From assembly GCA_016787575.1 (NCBI GenBank), contig JAEUUO010000023.1, positions 62,001-126,000 of the forward strand: DNA of 64,000 nt, read 5' to 3'. This stretch comes from Saprospiraceae bacterium (GTDB taxonomy: Bacteria; Bacteroidota; Bacteroidia; Chitinophagales; Saprospiraceae). The notes beneath the pieces are model-generated. The model ran no database searches. It saw only the letters and a program-made list of their open reading frames with translations, and was not told the DNA's origin. Below, piece by piece: positions 9,637 through 18,441 of this stretch; positions within the stretch are counted from its first letter, which is position 1; each line of letters begins with the position of its first letter. A program made the translations under genes and the position numbers.

Positions 9637-10350
9637 TTAATGTTTGCAGCAATGTTTAATGCAGGTTCCGGATGTTTCTACCATCGGACTTATCATGGGT
9701 ATTCCTAGATTCATACCACGAAGGATTAGTAAGGATGAAGACAAAAGAATGAAAATGGGAACGGCTTTCGATAATTTTTGCCTCCATTGTAAATTGATAT
9801 AGTTACCTAATAATTGCAAACTAAGCATCAAAGGAATGGTCCCAAGTCCAAACAGGAACATTATGGTGCATGAAGCAATAAAATTTCCGGATGCCAATGC
9901 AGTAGCTAGCGCCAGATAAACCAATCCGCATGGCAACCAGGCATTGATAAGCCCTAATTCAAAATGAAACAGTGGACTTTGTTTCTTTGTAAACTGTGCA
10001 TTCAACAAAGTTTGAATTTTTTGATTCCAATTGCCAAGAAGCCCAAATTTATTTTTTGATATTTGGGGATAGAGAAATATAAACAAGATTAAAATACCAC
10101 AAAATATAGAAAGATATTGTTGAAATCCTGCCAACGAAAATTGTTTTCCAATCAAACCTAATAAAGCACCCATAGCAGTATAGGAAATAGCACGACCAAA
10201 ATTGTATTTCAATGCAGATTGGACTTTTTTCTTTGAGTTGGTTTCCAATCCAACAACTCCCAATGCAAGAGGGCCACACATTCCTATGCAATGGAAGCTG
10301 CCCATCAAACCCATTACAAATCCGGCTGCTATGGCTTCATAAACATTCAT
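9637..10350 (-). CDS. DsbD_2/TauE-SafE-like membrane protein of the cbb3 cluster
   Basis: 237 residues with about six membrane segments. Seen: an N-terminal GLMGSFHCIGMCGPLALGVV segment with a Cys pair, a middle LINAWLPCGLVYLALA segment, and a Cys/His-rich end (GTCIKHCCKH). This pattern (FHCxGMCGP and LPCGLVY) belongs to the DsbD_2 or "sulfite exporter TauE/SafE" annotation group that sits after ccoGH in many bacteria. Known: its role is not settled; copper or heme handling for oxidase assembly is plausible given the Cys/His residues. Its ATG overlaps the ccoH stop by 4 bases (ATGA), indicating translational coupling. Confidence 0.85.
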   Translation of the reverse strand: MNVYEAIAAGFVMGLMGSFHCIGMCGPLALGVVGLETNSKKKVQSALKYNFGRAISYTAMGALLGLIGKQFSLAGFQQYLSIFCGILILFIFLYPQISKNKFGLLGNWNQKIQTLLNAQFTKKQSPLFHFELGLINAWLPCGLVYLALATALASGNFIASCTIMFLFGLGTIPLMLSLQLLGNYINLQWRQKLSKAVPIFILLSSSLLILRGMNLGIPMISPMVETSGTCIKHCCKH

Positions 10351-10790
10351 GCTTCTAAAAATTTGAACTGGTCGCGATAGACATAAGGTTTACCTTGTGA
10401 TTCCCATTTCATTTGTAGTCGGTAAAATCCTTTGCTGAATTTTGTTGCAGGTAATATGATGCGTCCTTTGTCATCTGCTTTGATATCAATGTTGAAATCT
10501 TTGCTTTGATCAGACATTTTAATAAATTCTAAATGGATCAATGGTTGGTCTTTTATTCCAGATTCTGGAAAATTGATTTCCAAATTGGTATTGGATATTT
10601 TTAATTCAATTTTAGCTTCTAACTGGTTCAGATTTTCTACTCCATTTAGTATTTTTTGAAATTGAATTTCCTTTTCATAGTAATTTGTTTCCAACAATTC
10701 ATTTGTTTGTTTAGAAGCTATATATAGAAAGCTAATAATCATTATAAAAAAAAGCAAATAGGCTACCAATATTTTATATCCCCAACTCAT
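10347..10790 (-). CDS. ccoH: FixH/CcoH-family cbb3 oxidase assembly protein
   Basis: 147 residues. One N-terminal membrane anchor (about 5-25, GYKILVAYLLFFIMIISFLYIA) followed by a periplasmic beta-rich domain ending MKWESQGKPYVYRDQF. The fold, length and position directly after ccoG (5 bases) fit FixH/CcoH, which helps assemble or stabilise the cbb3 oxidase. Sequence alone is weakly conserved in this family, so context carries much of the call. It overlaps the next gene by 4 bases. Confidence 0.85.
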   Translation of the reverse strand: MSWGYKILVAYLLFFIMIISFLYIASKQTNELLETNYYEKEIQFQKILNGVENLNQLEAKIELKISNTNLEINFPESGIKDQPLIHLEFIKMSDQSKDFNIDIKADDKGRIILPATKFSKGFYRLQMKWESQGKPYVYRDQFKFLEA

Positions 10791-10795
10791 ATTAT

Positions 10796-12199
10796 TTATT
10801 TAAATGGTCCCAGAAAATTTGTTTTTAATGTATGTAATAATTCAGTACCTTGAAAAATATTTAGTTTAATTTCATTGCTTCTTTTTATTACCTGATTTTT
10901 GGGTAATCCAACAAAGAATTCGTATTCAGCTACCGATTCGGGATTTATTTTGATGTTTTTATTTCCAATCAACTGGATCATGCCCTCCTGATTGGACACT
11001 TTTAAATCCAATAATTGTGTATCTCGGCTTTTGTTAATAAATTTAATTGTATATAAGTTGGTTAACTGCGATTCACTGACCTCTTGATATAATTGTCCAG
11101 GTACCCGTTGCACATACGCATCTATGGTATTGCGTGTTGCAATTAATACGATCATGCCCAGTACTAAAATGAACAATAAACCGGTGTAAGCTTTCATCCG
11201 GTTGTTGAATTTAAATTTTGTCTTTTGCGAGATTTCGTTTTCAGAAGCATACCGTATAAGTCCTCTGTTAAATCCAATTTTATCCATTACTTCATCGCAA
11301 GCATCTATACATGCAGTGCAACCCACGCATTCCATTTGAACCCCGTTGCGAATATCTATTCCTGTCGGACAAACTTGAACACATTTCAGACAGTCTACAC
11401 AATCACCTTGAGTGCGTTGTTGATTTTTATGGATTCGTTCACGTGGTTCCCCTCTTCTGTAGTCATACGAAATTTGCATGGTGTCTTTATCAAATAAGAC
11501 ACTTTGAAGGCGACCGTAAGGACAAACGGTAGTACAAATAATATCTCGTACAAAAGCAAAAACTCCATAAAACAGTAGTGTAAATACAATTAATCCACTC
11601 AATAATCCAATATTCTGTGAAATGGGCTCACGAATTATTTTATACAATTCATCTACCCCAATAATATAAGCCAAAAAGGTATTTGCAATTAAAAAGGAAA
11701 AAGCCAGGAAAACAAAATGCTTCAATCCTTTTTTAATTACCCATTCGCTTGTCCATGATTTTGTTTGTAGTAATTTTTGTTGTCCTGGGGATCCTTCAAT
11801 CATCCATTCTATTTTACGAAATACCATTTCCATAAAAATAGTCTGAGGACAAGCCCAACCGCAAAACAGGCGACCATAAATTACTGTAAAAAGAGCAATG
11901 AAAATTATAAAAGTAATCATGCTCACTGCAAAAATGAAAAAGTCGTTAGGCCAAAAAATTTTGCTGAATAAAATGAATTTACCTTCAAGTATATTAAACA
12001 AGACCAATGGTTGATTGTGTACCCAAATAAAGGGTATTGAAAAAAACAGAATCAGATAAACAAGGGAACTGTAATTTCTGTATTTGTAAAATCGTCCACT
12101 GACCTTACTGGCATAGACCCATTTTCGGCTTCCTTGTTCGTCAACCGAACTGATTCTATCTCTAAATCCAGATCCCTCCTGAAGGTCTTCAAGGTTCAT
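10796..12199 (-). CDS. ccoG: Cytochrome c oxidase accessory protein CcoG (FixG), membrane ferredoxin-like
   Basis: 467 residues. Membrane helices in the first half with YGRLFCGWACPQTIF; then a two-cluster ferredoxin region: CVDCLKCVQVCP (CxxCxxCxxxCP) and CVGCTACIDAC; another helix (about 335-355); and a C-terminal Ig-like FixG domain in the periplasm. Known: CcoG is involved in the copper step of cbb3 oxidase maturation, probably by reducing Cu(II). It begins 3 bases after the ccoP stop and is followed by ccoH after 5 bases, clearly one operon. Confidence 0.95.
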   Translation of the reverse strand: MNLEDLQEGSGFRDRISSVDEQGSRKWVYASKVSGRFYKYRNYSSLVYLILFFSIPFIWVHNQPLVLFNILEGKFILFSKIFWPNDFFIFAVSMITFIIFIALFTVIYGRLFCGWACPQTIFMEMVFRKIEWMIEGSPGQQKLLQTKSWTSEWVIKKGLKHFVFLAFSFLIANTFLAYIIGVDELYKIIREPISQNIGLLSGLIVFTLLFYGVFAFVRDIICTTVCPYGRLQSVLFDKDTMQISYDYRRGEPRERIHKNQQRTQGDCVDCLKCVQVCPTGIDIRNGVQMECVGCTACIDACDEVMDKIGFNRGLIRYASENEISQKTKFKFNNRMKAYTGLLFILVLGMIVLIATRNTIDAYVQRVPGQLYQEVSESQLTNLYTIKFINKSRDTQLLDLKVSNQEGMIQLIGNKNIKINPESVAEYEFFVGLPKNQVIKRSNEIKLNIFQGTELLHTLKTNFLGPFK

Positions 12200-12202
12200 T
12201 TA

Positions 12203-13324
12203 TTATTTAGTTTTCGTAGTATCCTGACTCACATCCGGGGTTCCGGTAGTAGCTTCAGTATAAAGTGTGCCCTGTGCTGCTTTCGCTCCAGGAGGATTCG
12301 TCCCCTTTAACGATTTAATATAGCTTGTTAATTGTGCAATTTGGTTTGCACCATATTCATCTTTCCAATTTCGCATTCCTTTGTCTAGTACACCATATTT
12401 GATAACAGTAAATATTTCTTTTACTGAACCGCCATGAATCCAATAGTCATCCGTTAAATTAGGTCCAACAAGTCCTTGCCCTTTATCACCATGACATACA
12501 GCACAAGTTGTTTTAAAAATTGTTTTGCCTTCTTCATATTGACCCGGAGCTAATAATGTAACATTGTTTTCATCGATTTGGTCTCCTTTTTCACTCAAAT
12601 AAAGTGCTTGTTCTTGTTCAGCAATTTTCATTGCTGCTTCGTATTCTTTCAGTTGTAGTGGCGCTGATTGTGCAATGTGATATCGATACAAATAGACAGC
12701 CGCAAATAAAATGGTGCCAAGAAATGCAGCTGTAAACCATGGTGGAGTTATGTTATCCAATTCGCGAATGCCATCGTAATTATGACCAGTATCGATATCA
12801 CCTTCACTGTCAATTGATTTAAACGCATTGATTCGATCCCACCAACTTGGTTTGATTTCAGAGCTACGAGTTTCAAATTTTTCAATTCCTGTATAAAAGC
12901 GAATCCATTTTCTAATGAGTATCAATGCATAGATTTCTATGGCAATTACAATCAGGAGAATCCATCCCTGAACACTCAGCAAAAATTTAAAACTTTGGGC
13001 ACTTGAAGAAGCCGCATTGACTTGTTGAGCCAATGCTTCCTGGCTGGTGTAAAAAATCATCAGGATCCATAGAATTGATTTCATCAAATTCTTATTGTTA
13101 TTAATATAATAACGAATGGAGGATTGCAACACACCCAATAATGCGATAATAACTACTGCTAATGTAAATGCAATTGCAAATAAGGCAGTATCCATATCCA
13201 GATGAAATCCACTGCCAGTTGATGGAGTTGGCGCAGTAGCTCCTTGAGCATTCATGGGTAATGCAATTCCTATTGTTGCAAACAAGAATGCAAATGGTCT
13301 AACTATAAATTGTAATGCTTTCAT
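12203..13324 (-). CDS. ccoP: cbb3-type cytochrome c oxidase subunit III, mono-haem CcoP
   Basis: 373 residues. N-terminal signal-like segment (to about residue 27, ending NAQG), three hydrophobic segments (about 45-65, 80-95 and 118-138), then the CcoP N-terminal helix with DGIRELDNITPPWFTAAFLGTILFA, the family's signature region, and one cytochrome c domain with CAVCHGDKGQG and a later Met (LDKGMRNW) as likely axial ligand. Only one CxxCH is present, whereas the proteobacterial CcoP has two. Role: brings electrons to the CcoN active site. The C-terminus is Thr/Ala-rich. Its ATG overlaps the ccoQ stop (ATGA). Confidence 0.94.
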   Translation of the reverse strand: MKALQFIVRPFAFLFATIGIALPMNAQGATAPTPSTGSGFHLDMDTALFAIAFTLAVVIIALLGVLQSSIRYYINNNKNLMKSILWILMIFYTSQEALAQQVNAASSSAQSFKFLLSVQGWILLIVIAIEIYALILIRKWIRFYTGIEKFETRSSEIKPSWWDRINAFKSIDSEGDIDTGHNYDGIRELDNITPPWFTAAFLGTILFAAVYLYRYHIAQSAPLQLKEYEAAMKIAEQEQALYLSEKGDQIDENNVTLLAPGQYEEGKTIFKTTCAVCHGDKGQGLVGPNLTDDYWIHGGSVKEIFTVIKYGVLDKGMRNWKDEYGANQIAQLTSYIKSLKGTNPPGAKAAQGTLYTEATTGTPDVSQDTTKTK

Positions 13325-13500
13325 AAATTCTTTGTGTCAGATTTATCTAATGGCAATTCTTCCATAGTGCGTATTATTTCATCATTTGCTTTAAATGCAT
13401 AGATGGTAACAGCTATAAAAAACAGTATAAAAACCAAAAGGGAAATCATTGGATAAATTTCAATTCCGGTAATTTTTTCCAAATAGTTATTGAATTTCAT
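13321..13500 (-). CDS. ccoQ: CcoQ-like small cbb3 oxidase subunit
   Basis: A 59-residue frame read directly on the minus strand: MKFNNYLEKITGIEIYP, then a single membrane helix (about ISLLVFILFFIAVTIYAF) and a charged tail ending TKNL. It fills exactly the gap between ccoNO and ccoP, starts 5 bases after the ccoNO stop and overlaps the ccoP ATG by 4 bases. Size, topology and position fit CcoQ/FixQ, a one-helix protein that stabilises the oxidase complex. Sequence conservation in CcoQ is low, so the call rests mainly on context. Confidence 0.82.
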   Translation of the reverse strand: MKFNNYLEKITGIEIYPMISLLVFILFFIAVTIYAFKANDEIIRTMEELPLDKSDTKNL

Positions 13501-13505
13501 GGTTC

Positions 13506-15629
13506 CTATCGTTTTGAATTAACACGTGTATCTTTTCCTAAGCGTTGCAAGTATGCAATCAATGCAACGATTTCTTTTTCAGGCGGTATGGCAATTTTAT
13601 CTTCCCGAAGATTGCCTGCTATTTGGTCCGCTTGTTTTTTTAGATCATCATTGGCCGTAGCTTCATACCCTTCAGAATAGGGAACTCCCATTTTGCGCAT
13701 CGCATGAATTTTTGAAGCAGTAGTAGTTGTATTTAAATCATTTCCGAAAAGCCAGACATAACTTGGCATATTGGAACCCGGAGATACTGATTTAGGATCC
13801 AGCATGTGATTAAAATGCCAACTGTTTGGATATTTACCACCAACACGAGCCAGATCTGGTCCAGTCCGTTTACTTCCCCATTGAAATGGGTGATCGTAAA
13901 CAAATTCACCGGCTTTAGAATAATCGCCATATCGCATCACTTCATATCGGAACGGACGTATCATTTGCGAGTGACAGTTATAGCAACCTTCACGGATATA
14001 GATATCCCGACCTTGCAATTCTAATGGTGTGTATGGTTTTACGCTAGAAATAGTTGGGACATTTGATTTAACCAGGAAAGTAGGAACCAATTCAACCAGA
14101 CCACCGATACCGACAACAATTAAACTCATGGTGAGCAGAAGTACTGGTTTGCGTTCGATAACGCTGTGCCAGAATGCAGATTTTGGTGCCTGATAATTTT
14201 TACTCAAGGGTGCCGCTTCTATAGATTCTGTTTCAATAAATTTTCCGGATTTTGCAGTTTTTATTAAGTTGTAAACCATGATGATGACACCGATCAGAAA
14301 TACCGTTCCGCCGATTGCACGCAATAAGTAAAATGGCATAACGGTTTGAACAACATCCATAAATTGGTATTGTAATTGACCTTCCGGTGTAAAAGTTTTC
14401 ATCATAAAATAACTGCGGAATGCAGACCAATACATTGGAATTGCATAGAGTATTATTCCTAAGGTGCCTATCCAAAAGTGTGTGGATGCCAATTTTTGAG
14501 AATACAATTTAACATTGTACATTTTAGGAAACAACCAATACAACATACCAAATGTCAAAAAACCATTCCAACCCAAAGCACCGATATGGACGTGTGCAAC
14601 TGTCCAGTCGCTGTAATGTGAAATTGCATTTACATTTTTAAGTGACATCATCGGACCTTCAAATGTGGACATACCGTAACATGTAACGGCTACTACAAAA
14701 AACTTTAATACCGGATCTTCACGAACCTTATCCCATGCACCCCTTAAAGTAAAAAGTCCATTCAACATACCGCCCCAACTTGGCAAGATGAGCATTATTG
14801 AAAAAACGGTTCCAAGTGATTGTGCCCAATCGGGTAATGCAGTGTATAATAAGTGGTGTGGTCCGGCCCAGATATAAATAAAAATCAAAGACCAAAAGTG
14901 TACAATACTCAAACGGTAAGAATAAACCGGACGATCAGCTGCTTTCGGTAAAAAATAGTACATCAAACCCAAATAGGGTGTTGTTAAAAAGAAAGCAACT
15001 GCATTGTGACCATACCACCATTGAACCAATGCATCCTGTACACCTGCATACCAGGAATACGATTTAAATAAACTGATGGGAATTTCCATGGAGTTGACAA
15101 TGTGCAACATGGCTACCGTAACCCACGAAGCAATAAAAAACCAAATCGCCACGTATAAATGTCTTTCGCGTCTGGTTAAAATTGTTCCAAACATATTGAC
15201 CCCAAAGGCTACCCAAATTAAGGTGATTAAAATATCGATGGGCCATTCCAATTCAGCATATTCTTTGCCGGTGGTTATACCCGAAACCAAGGTTAATGCG
15301 GCTAAAACAATGATTGATTGCCATCCCCAAAAATGAATCTTACTTAATTTGTTACTCCACATAGCGGTTTTAAGTAATCTGGGCAAAGCGTAATAAATCG
15401 CTGTAAAAATTCCGTTTCCAACAAATGCAAAAATCACTGCATTGGTATGTAAGGGTCTTAATCTTCCGTAAGTTGTATAAGCTATATCAAAGTTTAATGC
15501 CGGAAAAACAAGTTGGAATGCGATGATAACACCAACCAACATACCCACAGCACCCCATAAAATAGTTGCCATAGCAAACAATCGGGGCATTTTATTGTCA
15601 TAGTAAACGGTTTCTAATTGTGCGTTCAT
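13506..15629 (-). CDS. ccoNO: Fused cbb3-type cytochrome c oxidase subunits I and II (CcoN-CcoO)
   Basis: 707 residues. The first about 480 are CcoN: 12 membrane helices with haem and CuB ligands in RPLHTNAV, WYGHNAVAFFL, GPHHLLYT and WTVAHVHIGALGWNG. A linker leads to a CcoO part (about 495-707) with one more helix and a cytochrome c motif CYNCHSQMIRPF, followed by conserved GDYSKAGEF and HFNHMLDPKSV. In proteobacteria these are two genes; the fusion is common in Bacteroidota. Role: high-affinity terminal oxidase reducing O2 to water and pumping protons. The ccoS stop overlaps this ATG (ATGA). Confidence 0.97.
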   Translation of the reverse strand: MNAQLETVYYDNKMPRLFAMATILWGAVGMLVGVIIAFQLVFPALNFDIAYTTYGRLRPLHTNAVIFAFVGNGIFTAIYYALPRLLKTAMWSNKLSKIHFWGWQSIIVLAALTLVSGITTGKEYAELEWPIDILITLIWVAFGVNMFGTILTRRERHLYVAIWFFIASWVTVAMLHIVNSMEIPISLFKSYSWYAGVQDALVQWWYGHNAVAFFLTTPYLGLMYYFLPKAADRPVYSYRLSIVHFWSLIFIYIWAGPHHLLYTALPDWAQSLGTVFSIMLILPSWGGMLNGLFTLRGAWDKVREDPVLKFFVVAVTCYGMSTFEGPMMSLKNVNAISHYSDWTVAHVHIGALGWNGFLTFGMLYWLFPKMYNVKLYSQKLASTHFWIGTLGIILYAIPMYWSAFRSYFMMKTFTPEGQLQYQFMDVVQTVMPFYLLRAIGGTVFLIGVIIMVYNLIKTAKSGKFIETESIEAAPLSKNYQAPKSAFWHSVIERKPVLLLTMSLIVVGIGGLVELVPTFLVKSNVPTISSVKPYTPLELQGRDIYIREGCYNCHSQMIRPFRYEVMRYGDYSKAGEFVYDHPFQWGSKRTGPDLARVGGKYPNSWHFNHMLDPKSVSPGSNMPSYVWLFGNDLNTTTTASKIHAMRKMGVPYSEGYEATANDDLKKQADQIAGNLREDKIAIPPEKEIVALIAYLQRLGKDTRVNSKR

Positions 15630-15787
15630 TCTTCTTTTTTGATTTTTTCTTTTCGTTCAAATAAAATACGATGGGCCGATGCGTATAAATCCTCAAATTG
15701 GCCATCATTCGAGCTCCATATAAAAGCCAGTAAGAAGGCTCCTGCAATACAAATGCTGACACAGATTAAAATAATTAATACGCTCAT
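15626..15787 (-). CDS. ccoS: CcoS, cbb3 oxidase maturation protein
   Basis: 53 residues: MSVLIILICVSICIAGAFLLAFIW, then SSNDGQFEDLYASAHRILFE and a Lys/Glu-rich end. The hydrophobic N-terminus followed by W-x-x-x-x-x-Q-F-x-D-L is the typical CcoS/FixS pattern. Known: CcoS is needed for cofactor insertion into the cbb3 oxidase. It overlaps the ccoNO ATG by 4 bases, so they are translationally coupled, and it is preceded by its own promoter-like region 77 bases after ccoI. Confidence 0.92.
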   Translation of the reverse strand: MSVLIILICVSICIAGAFLLAFIWSSNDGQFEDLYASAHRILFERKEKIKKEE

Positions 15788-15798
15788 AATTTGATGAG

Positions 15799-15806
15799 CA
15801 AAATTA
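15799..15806 (-). promoter_or_regulatory. Candidate -7 box of the ccoS-NOQPGH promoter
   Basis: Minus-strand TAATTTTG matches TAnnTTTG and lies 11 bases before the ccoS ATG. Its last base is 58.5 bases from the centre of the upstream FNR-like box, the same distance as at ccoI. Between them is GACCGTGGTC (15831-15840), a short palindrome that may be a second protein site. Confidence 0.5.
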
Positions 15807-15850
15807 GAAGGGGGCCACAGACGGTTATTAGACCGTGGTCATTCAGTTAA

Positions 15851-15864
15851 ATGATTTTCATCAA
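15851..15864 (-). promoter_or_regulatory. FNR/CRP-family box upstream of ccoS-NOQPGH
   Basis: Minus-strand TTGAT-GAAA-ATCAT matches the FNR consensus TTGAT-N4-ATCAA at 9 of 10 positions. It lies right after the ccoI stop codon and upstream of a -7 box. The position fits a class I activator site. Regulation by low oxygen is expected for a cbb3 oxidase, but the binding protein is not in this window. Confidence 0.5.
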
Positions 15865-18270
15865 TTATGAAAGTCTGTGTCGCCAGGCTAGAAAAGAAGT
15901 GATACCGTAGGAAAGTAATAAGATTGAAATCGAGCTAAGAGGCATAAGAATAGCTGCTATTAGGGGAGACAAAATGCCGTTTAAAGCGTAATATCCACCG
16001 ATAATATTGTATAGAATGGAATATCCAAAAATCAGATAAATCGTTCGTTTTCCATCTCTTATAAAATGAAGCATATCCGCCAATTTATAAAGCGAAGTTC
16101 CATCCAAAATACCATCACTTGCGGGCGTAAAATTGTTTCGATTTTCAGTGACGGCAATTCCAACATCGCTTTGTTTCAATGCACCTGAATCATTCAGACC
16201 ATCTCCAACCATGAGTATCTTTTCATGGTGCGACTGCTGGAGTTGACGTATGAATTCCAATTTATCAATAGGTTTTAATCCAAAATGAAGTGCTTGCTTA
16301 TTTTTAAAAAGTTGTAACAATTTTGTGATTGAGCCACTTTGATCACCGGTAAGCATAGACAAACGAAACTTGTTGATCAGTTTTGCAAACAAGTTTTCTA
16401 TGCCAGGTCTGAATTCCTGTGCAATGGAAAAATAACCCAGATAAATTCCATCTTCTTTAATGTGAACAGTTGAATAATCTTCTAGACCTGCTTCAGGAGC
16501 ATTTAAAAAAACAGCAGATCCCAATACCACATGGTGTTCCTGAACCCAGGCTTCTATTCCCTTCCCTGCCGTTTGTTTAAATTCGAGTACCGGAATGCTT
16601 TGATTTGTCCGAATGAATTGAGCAACTGAATCACTCAAAGGATGGGTAGATTGTTTTGCTAAAGAATAAAATCGGACTTCTTGTTCACGGCTTAATTTTT
16701 TACCATGATAGTGCACTTTCTGACTTCCGTTTCTTGTGAGTGTTCCGGTTTTATCAAAAACGATGTGTTGGACATCGTTTAGTTGATCCAATAAAGATGG
16801 ATGTTTTAAGTATAATTTATTTTTTGAAAGTACTCTTAATAAATTCCCGTGTGTAAAACTTGCAGCCAATAATAATGCGCACGGACAAGCTACAATCAAA
16901 ATGGTGGTAAATGCATTCCACATCAAATCCTGGCGATTTGCTGTATACCAATAAATTCCGGCTGTTAAAGCAAGCAACAAAACGACGAATGTAAAGTATT
17001 GAGCGAGCCGATCAATTTTTTTATAGGTATTTGATTTTTCTGATTTAAAGATTTCATTATTCCAAAGATTGGTAAGATAACTTTGGGAGACGGACTTAAT
17101 AACACTTATTTCAATGGCTTCGCCGGTTTGCCGTGCACCGGCATATACCCGCTCTCCACATTTAGGGAAACTCAGTTGACTTTCACCACTTACAAAGCTG
17201 TAATCCAGAGCTGCTTTACCATTCAAAAGCAAACCATCTACCGGAATAATTTCTTCATTGTGAATGAGAATGCGATCATTTTTTTCTATGCCTTCAATTG
17301 GTGTGGAAATCCATTTTGATTTTTTCATAGCCATCACCGCAATTGGAAAGAACGATTTGTAGTTTCTGTCAAAAGATAGAGAAGTAAATGATTTATCTTG
17401 TATAAATCGACCCAACAGCATAAAAAAGACTATACCTGAAAAACTATCAAGGTAACCATTGCTCAAACCCGATTGTATTTCATAGACACTCCTGGAAAAT
17501 GTTATAATTAATGCCAATGCAATTGGCAGGTCGATGGTGATTGTTTTAAGTTTTAGACCATTCCATGCACCGGCAAAAAATTCAGTAGCGCAAAAAAGCA
17601 GAACAGGTAAAGACAGTAAAAAAATAAACAATCTAAACAGCATTCCAAGGTCTTGTTCGACCAAATTCCCACCATTAAAATATTCCGGTAACGAAAACAT
17701 CATAATATTGGCAAAGCAAAAACCTGCGATGCCAATTTTCAGAATCCGGTTTCTTTTAGGAATTTGGATTCCCGTTTTAAGATCCTGAATTTCCAATTTG
17801 GGTTCATACCCAATTGAGGTCAATAGTTCGACCAATTGCCTTAAGCTTAGTTTGTTTTTGTCAAAAACAATAAACAATTCTTTACTTGAAAAATTGACCC
17901 GATTGCTGATGATTCCATCGTTGAGTTTAAATAGATTTTCCAACAGCCATATGCACGAGCTGCAATGCATTTGTGGAATGTAAAACTGAACGCTGTATTG
18001 GTCTTTGTCTTTGTAGAAACTAAATTCATCCAAATATTCCGGACGATCTAAAAACGCATAGCGTTCGGCCCATTGGGAGTTGTTTTGTTTAATACCCGGT
18101 TGATCATTGTAGGCATAATAATCGCAAAGTTGATTGTTATTTAATACCTGAAACACTGTTTTACAACCTTCACAACAAAAGCAATGATCCTCCAGGGAAA
18201 TGGATTGATTTAAACATTCACTGCCACAGTGATAGCATAGGGTCTCGCTTTGTGTCTTGTTTTCCAGCAT
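15865..18270 (-). CDS. ccoI: Copper-translocating P-type ATPase of the cbb3 cluster (CcoI/FixI)
   Basis: 801 residues from the chosen ATG at 18270. Seen in order: Cys-rich N-terminal domain CYHCGSEC and CFCCEGCKTVF; a heavy-metal-binding domain with MHCSSCIW; about eight membrane helices with the metal motif ACPCALLLA; phosphorylation site DKTGTLT; MLTGD; and VGDGLNDSGAL. Known: CcoI exports copper to the outer side of the inner membrane for CuB insertion into CcoN. The frame stays open upstream to a TTG at 18351, but that TTG lies inside an FNR-like box, and the ATG gives the usual N-terminus, so I prefer 18270. It heads the oxidase island. Confidence 0.93.
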   Translation of the reverse strand: MLENKTQSETLCYHCGSECLNQSISLEDHCFCCEGCKTVFQVLNNNQLCDYYAYNDQPGIKQNNSQWAERYAFLDRPEYLDEFSFYKDKDQYSVQFYIPQMHCSSCIWLLENLFKLNDGIISNRVNFSSKELFIVFDKNKLSLRQLVELLTSIGYEPKLEIQDLKTGIQIPKRNRILKIGIAGFCFANIMMFSLPEYFNGGNLVEQDLGMLFRLFIFLLSLPVLLFCATEFFAGAWNGLKLKTITIDLPIALALIITFSRSVYEIQSGLSNGYLDSFSGIVFFMLLGRFIQDKSFTSLSFDRNYKSFFPIAVMAMKKSKWISTPIEGIEKNDRILIHNEEIIPVDGLLLNGKAALDYSFVSGESQLSFPKCGERVYAGARQTGEAIEISVIKSVSQSYLTNLWNNEIFKSEKSNTYKKIDRLAQYFTFVVLLLALTAGIYWYTANRQDLMWNAFTTILIVACPCALLLAASFTHGNLLRVLSKNKLYLKHPSLLDQLNDVQHIVFDKTGTLTRNGSQKVHYHGKKLSREQEVRFYSLAKQSTHPLSDSVAQFIRTNQSIPVLEFKQTAGKGIEAWVQEHHVVLGSAVFLNAPEAGLEDYSTVHIKEDGIYLGYFSIAQEFRPGIENLFAKLINKFRLSMLTGDQSGSITKLLQLFKNKQALHFGLKPIDKLEFIRQLQQSHHEKILMVGDGLNDSGALKQSDVGIAVTENRNNFTPASDGILDGTSLYKLADMLHFIRDGKRTIYLIFGYSILYNIIGGYYALNGILSPLIAAILMPLSSISILLLSYGITSFLAWRHRLS

Positions 18271-18285
18271 CTGATGATTAGCTGG

Positions 18286-18293
18286 CAAATGTC
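18286..18293 (-). promoter_or_regulatory. Candidate -7 box of the ccoI promoter
   Basis: Minus-strand GACATTTG, one mismatch to TAnnTTTG, 15 bases before the ccoI ATG at 18270. Its last base is 58.5 bases from the centre of the FNR-like box at 18338-18351. This supports the 18270 start over the upstream TTG. Confidence 0.4.
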
Positions 18294-18337
18294 TATAAGA
18301 TGCCCTGATACCTGCATGATAATGCGCATTTGAGTAA

Positions 18338-18351
18338 TTGACTTTTATCAA
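18338..18351 (-). promoter_or_regulatory. FNR/CRP-family box upstream of ccoI
   Basis: Minus-strand TTGAT-AAAA-GTCAA, 9 of 10 matches to TTGAT-N4-ATCAA. It sits at the same spacing to a -7-like element as the box before ccoS. Confidence 0.5.
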
Positions 18352-18441
18352 TGCATCTAGTCCTAAAATGGAAAGTGGAATTCAATTTAGGCCCTTTATA
18401 GAGTTGACTAATTTTTTAATAAAATAAAAAAAAATAAAAAT

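Noticed and set aside
15811..15840. ACGGT/ACCGT hairpin and GACCGTGGTC palindrome after ccoI as a terminator
   Set aside because: Short stems without a T tail; better read as part of the ccoS promoter region.
18271..18351. Extension of ccoI to a TTG start at 18351
   Set aside because: The extra 27 codons overlap the FNR-like box and -7-like element and lack family features; ATG at 18270 is preferred.
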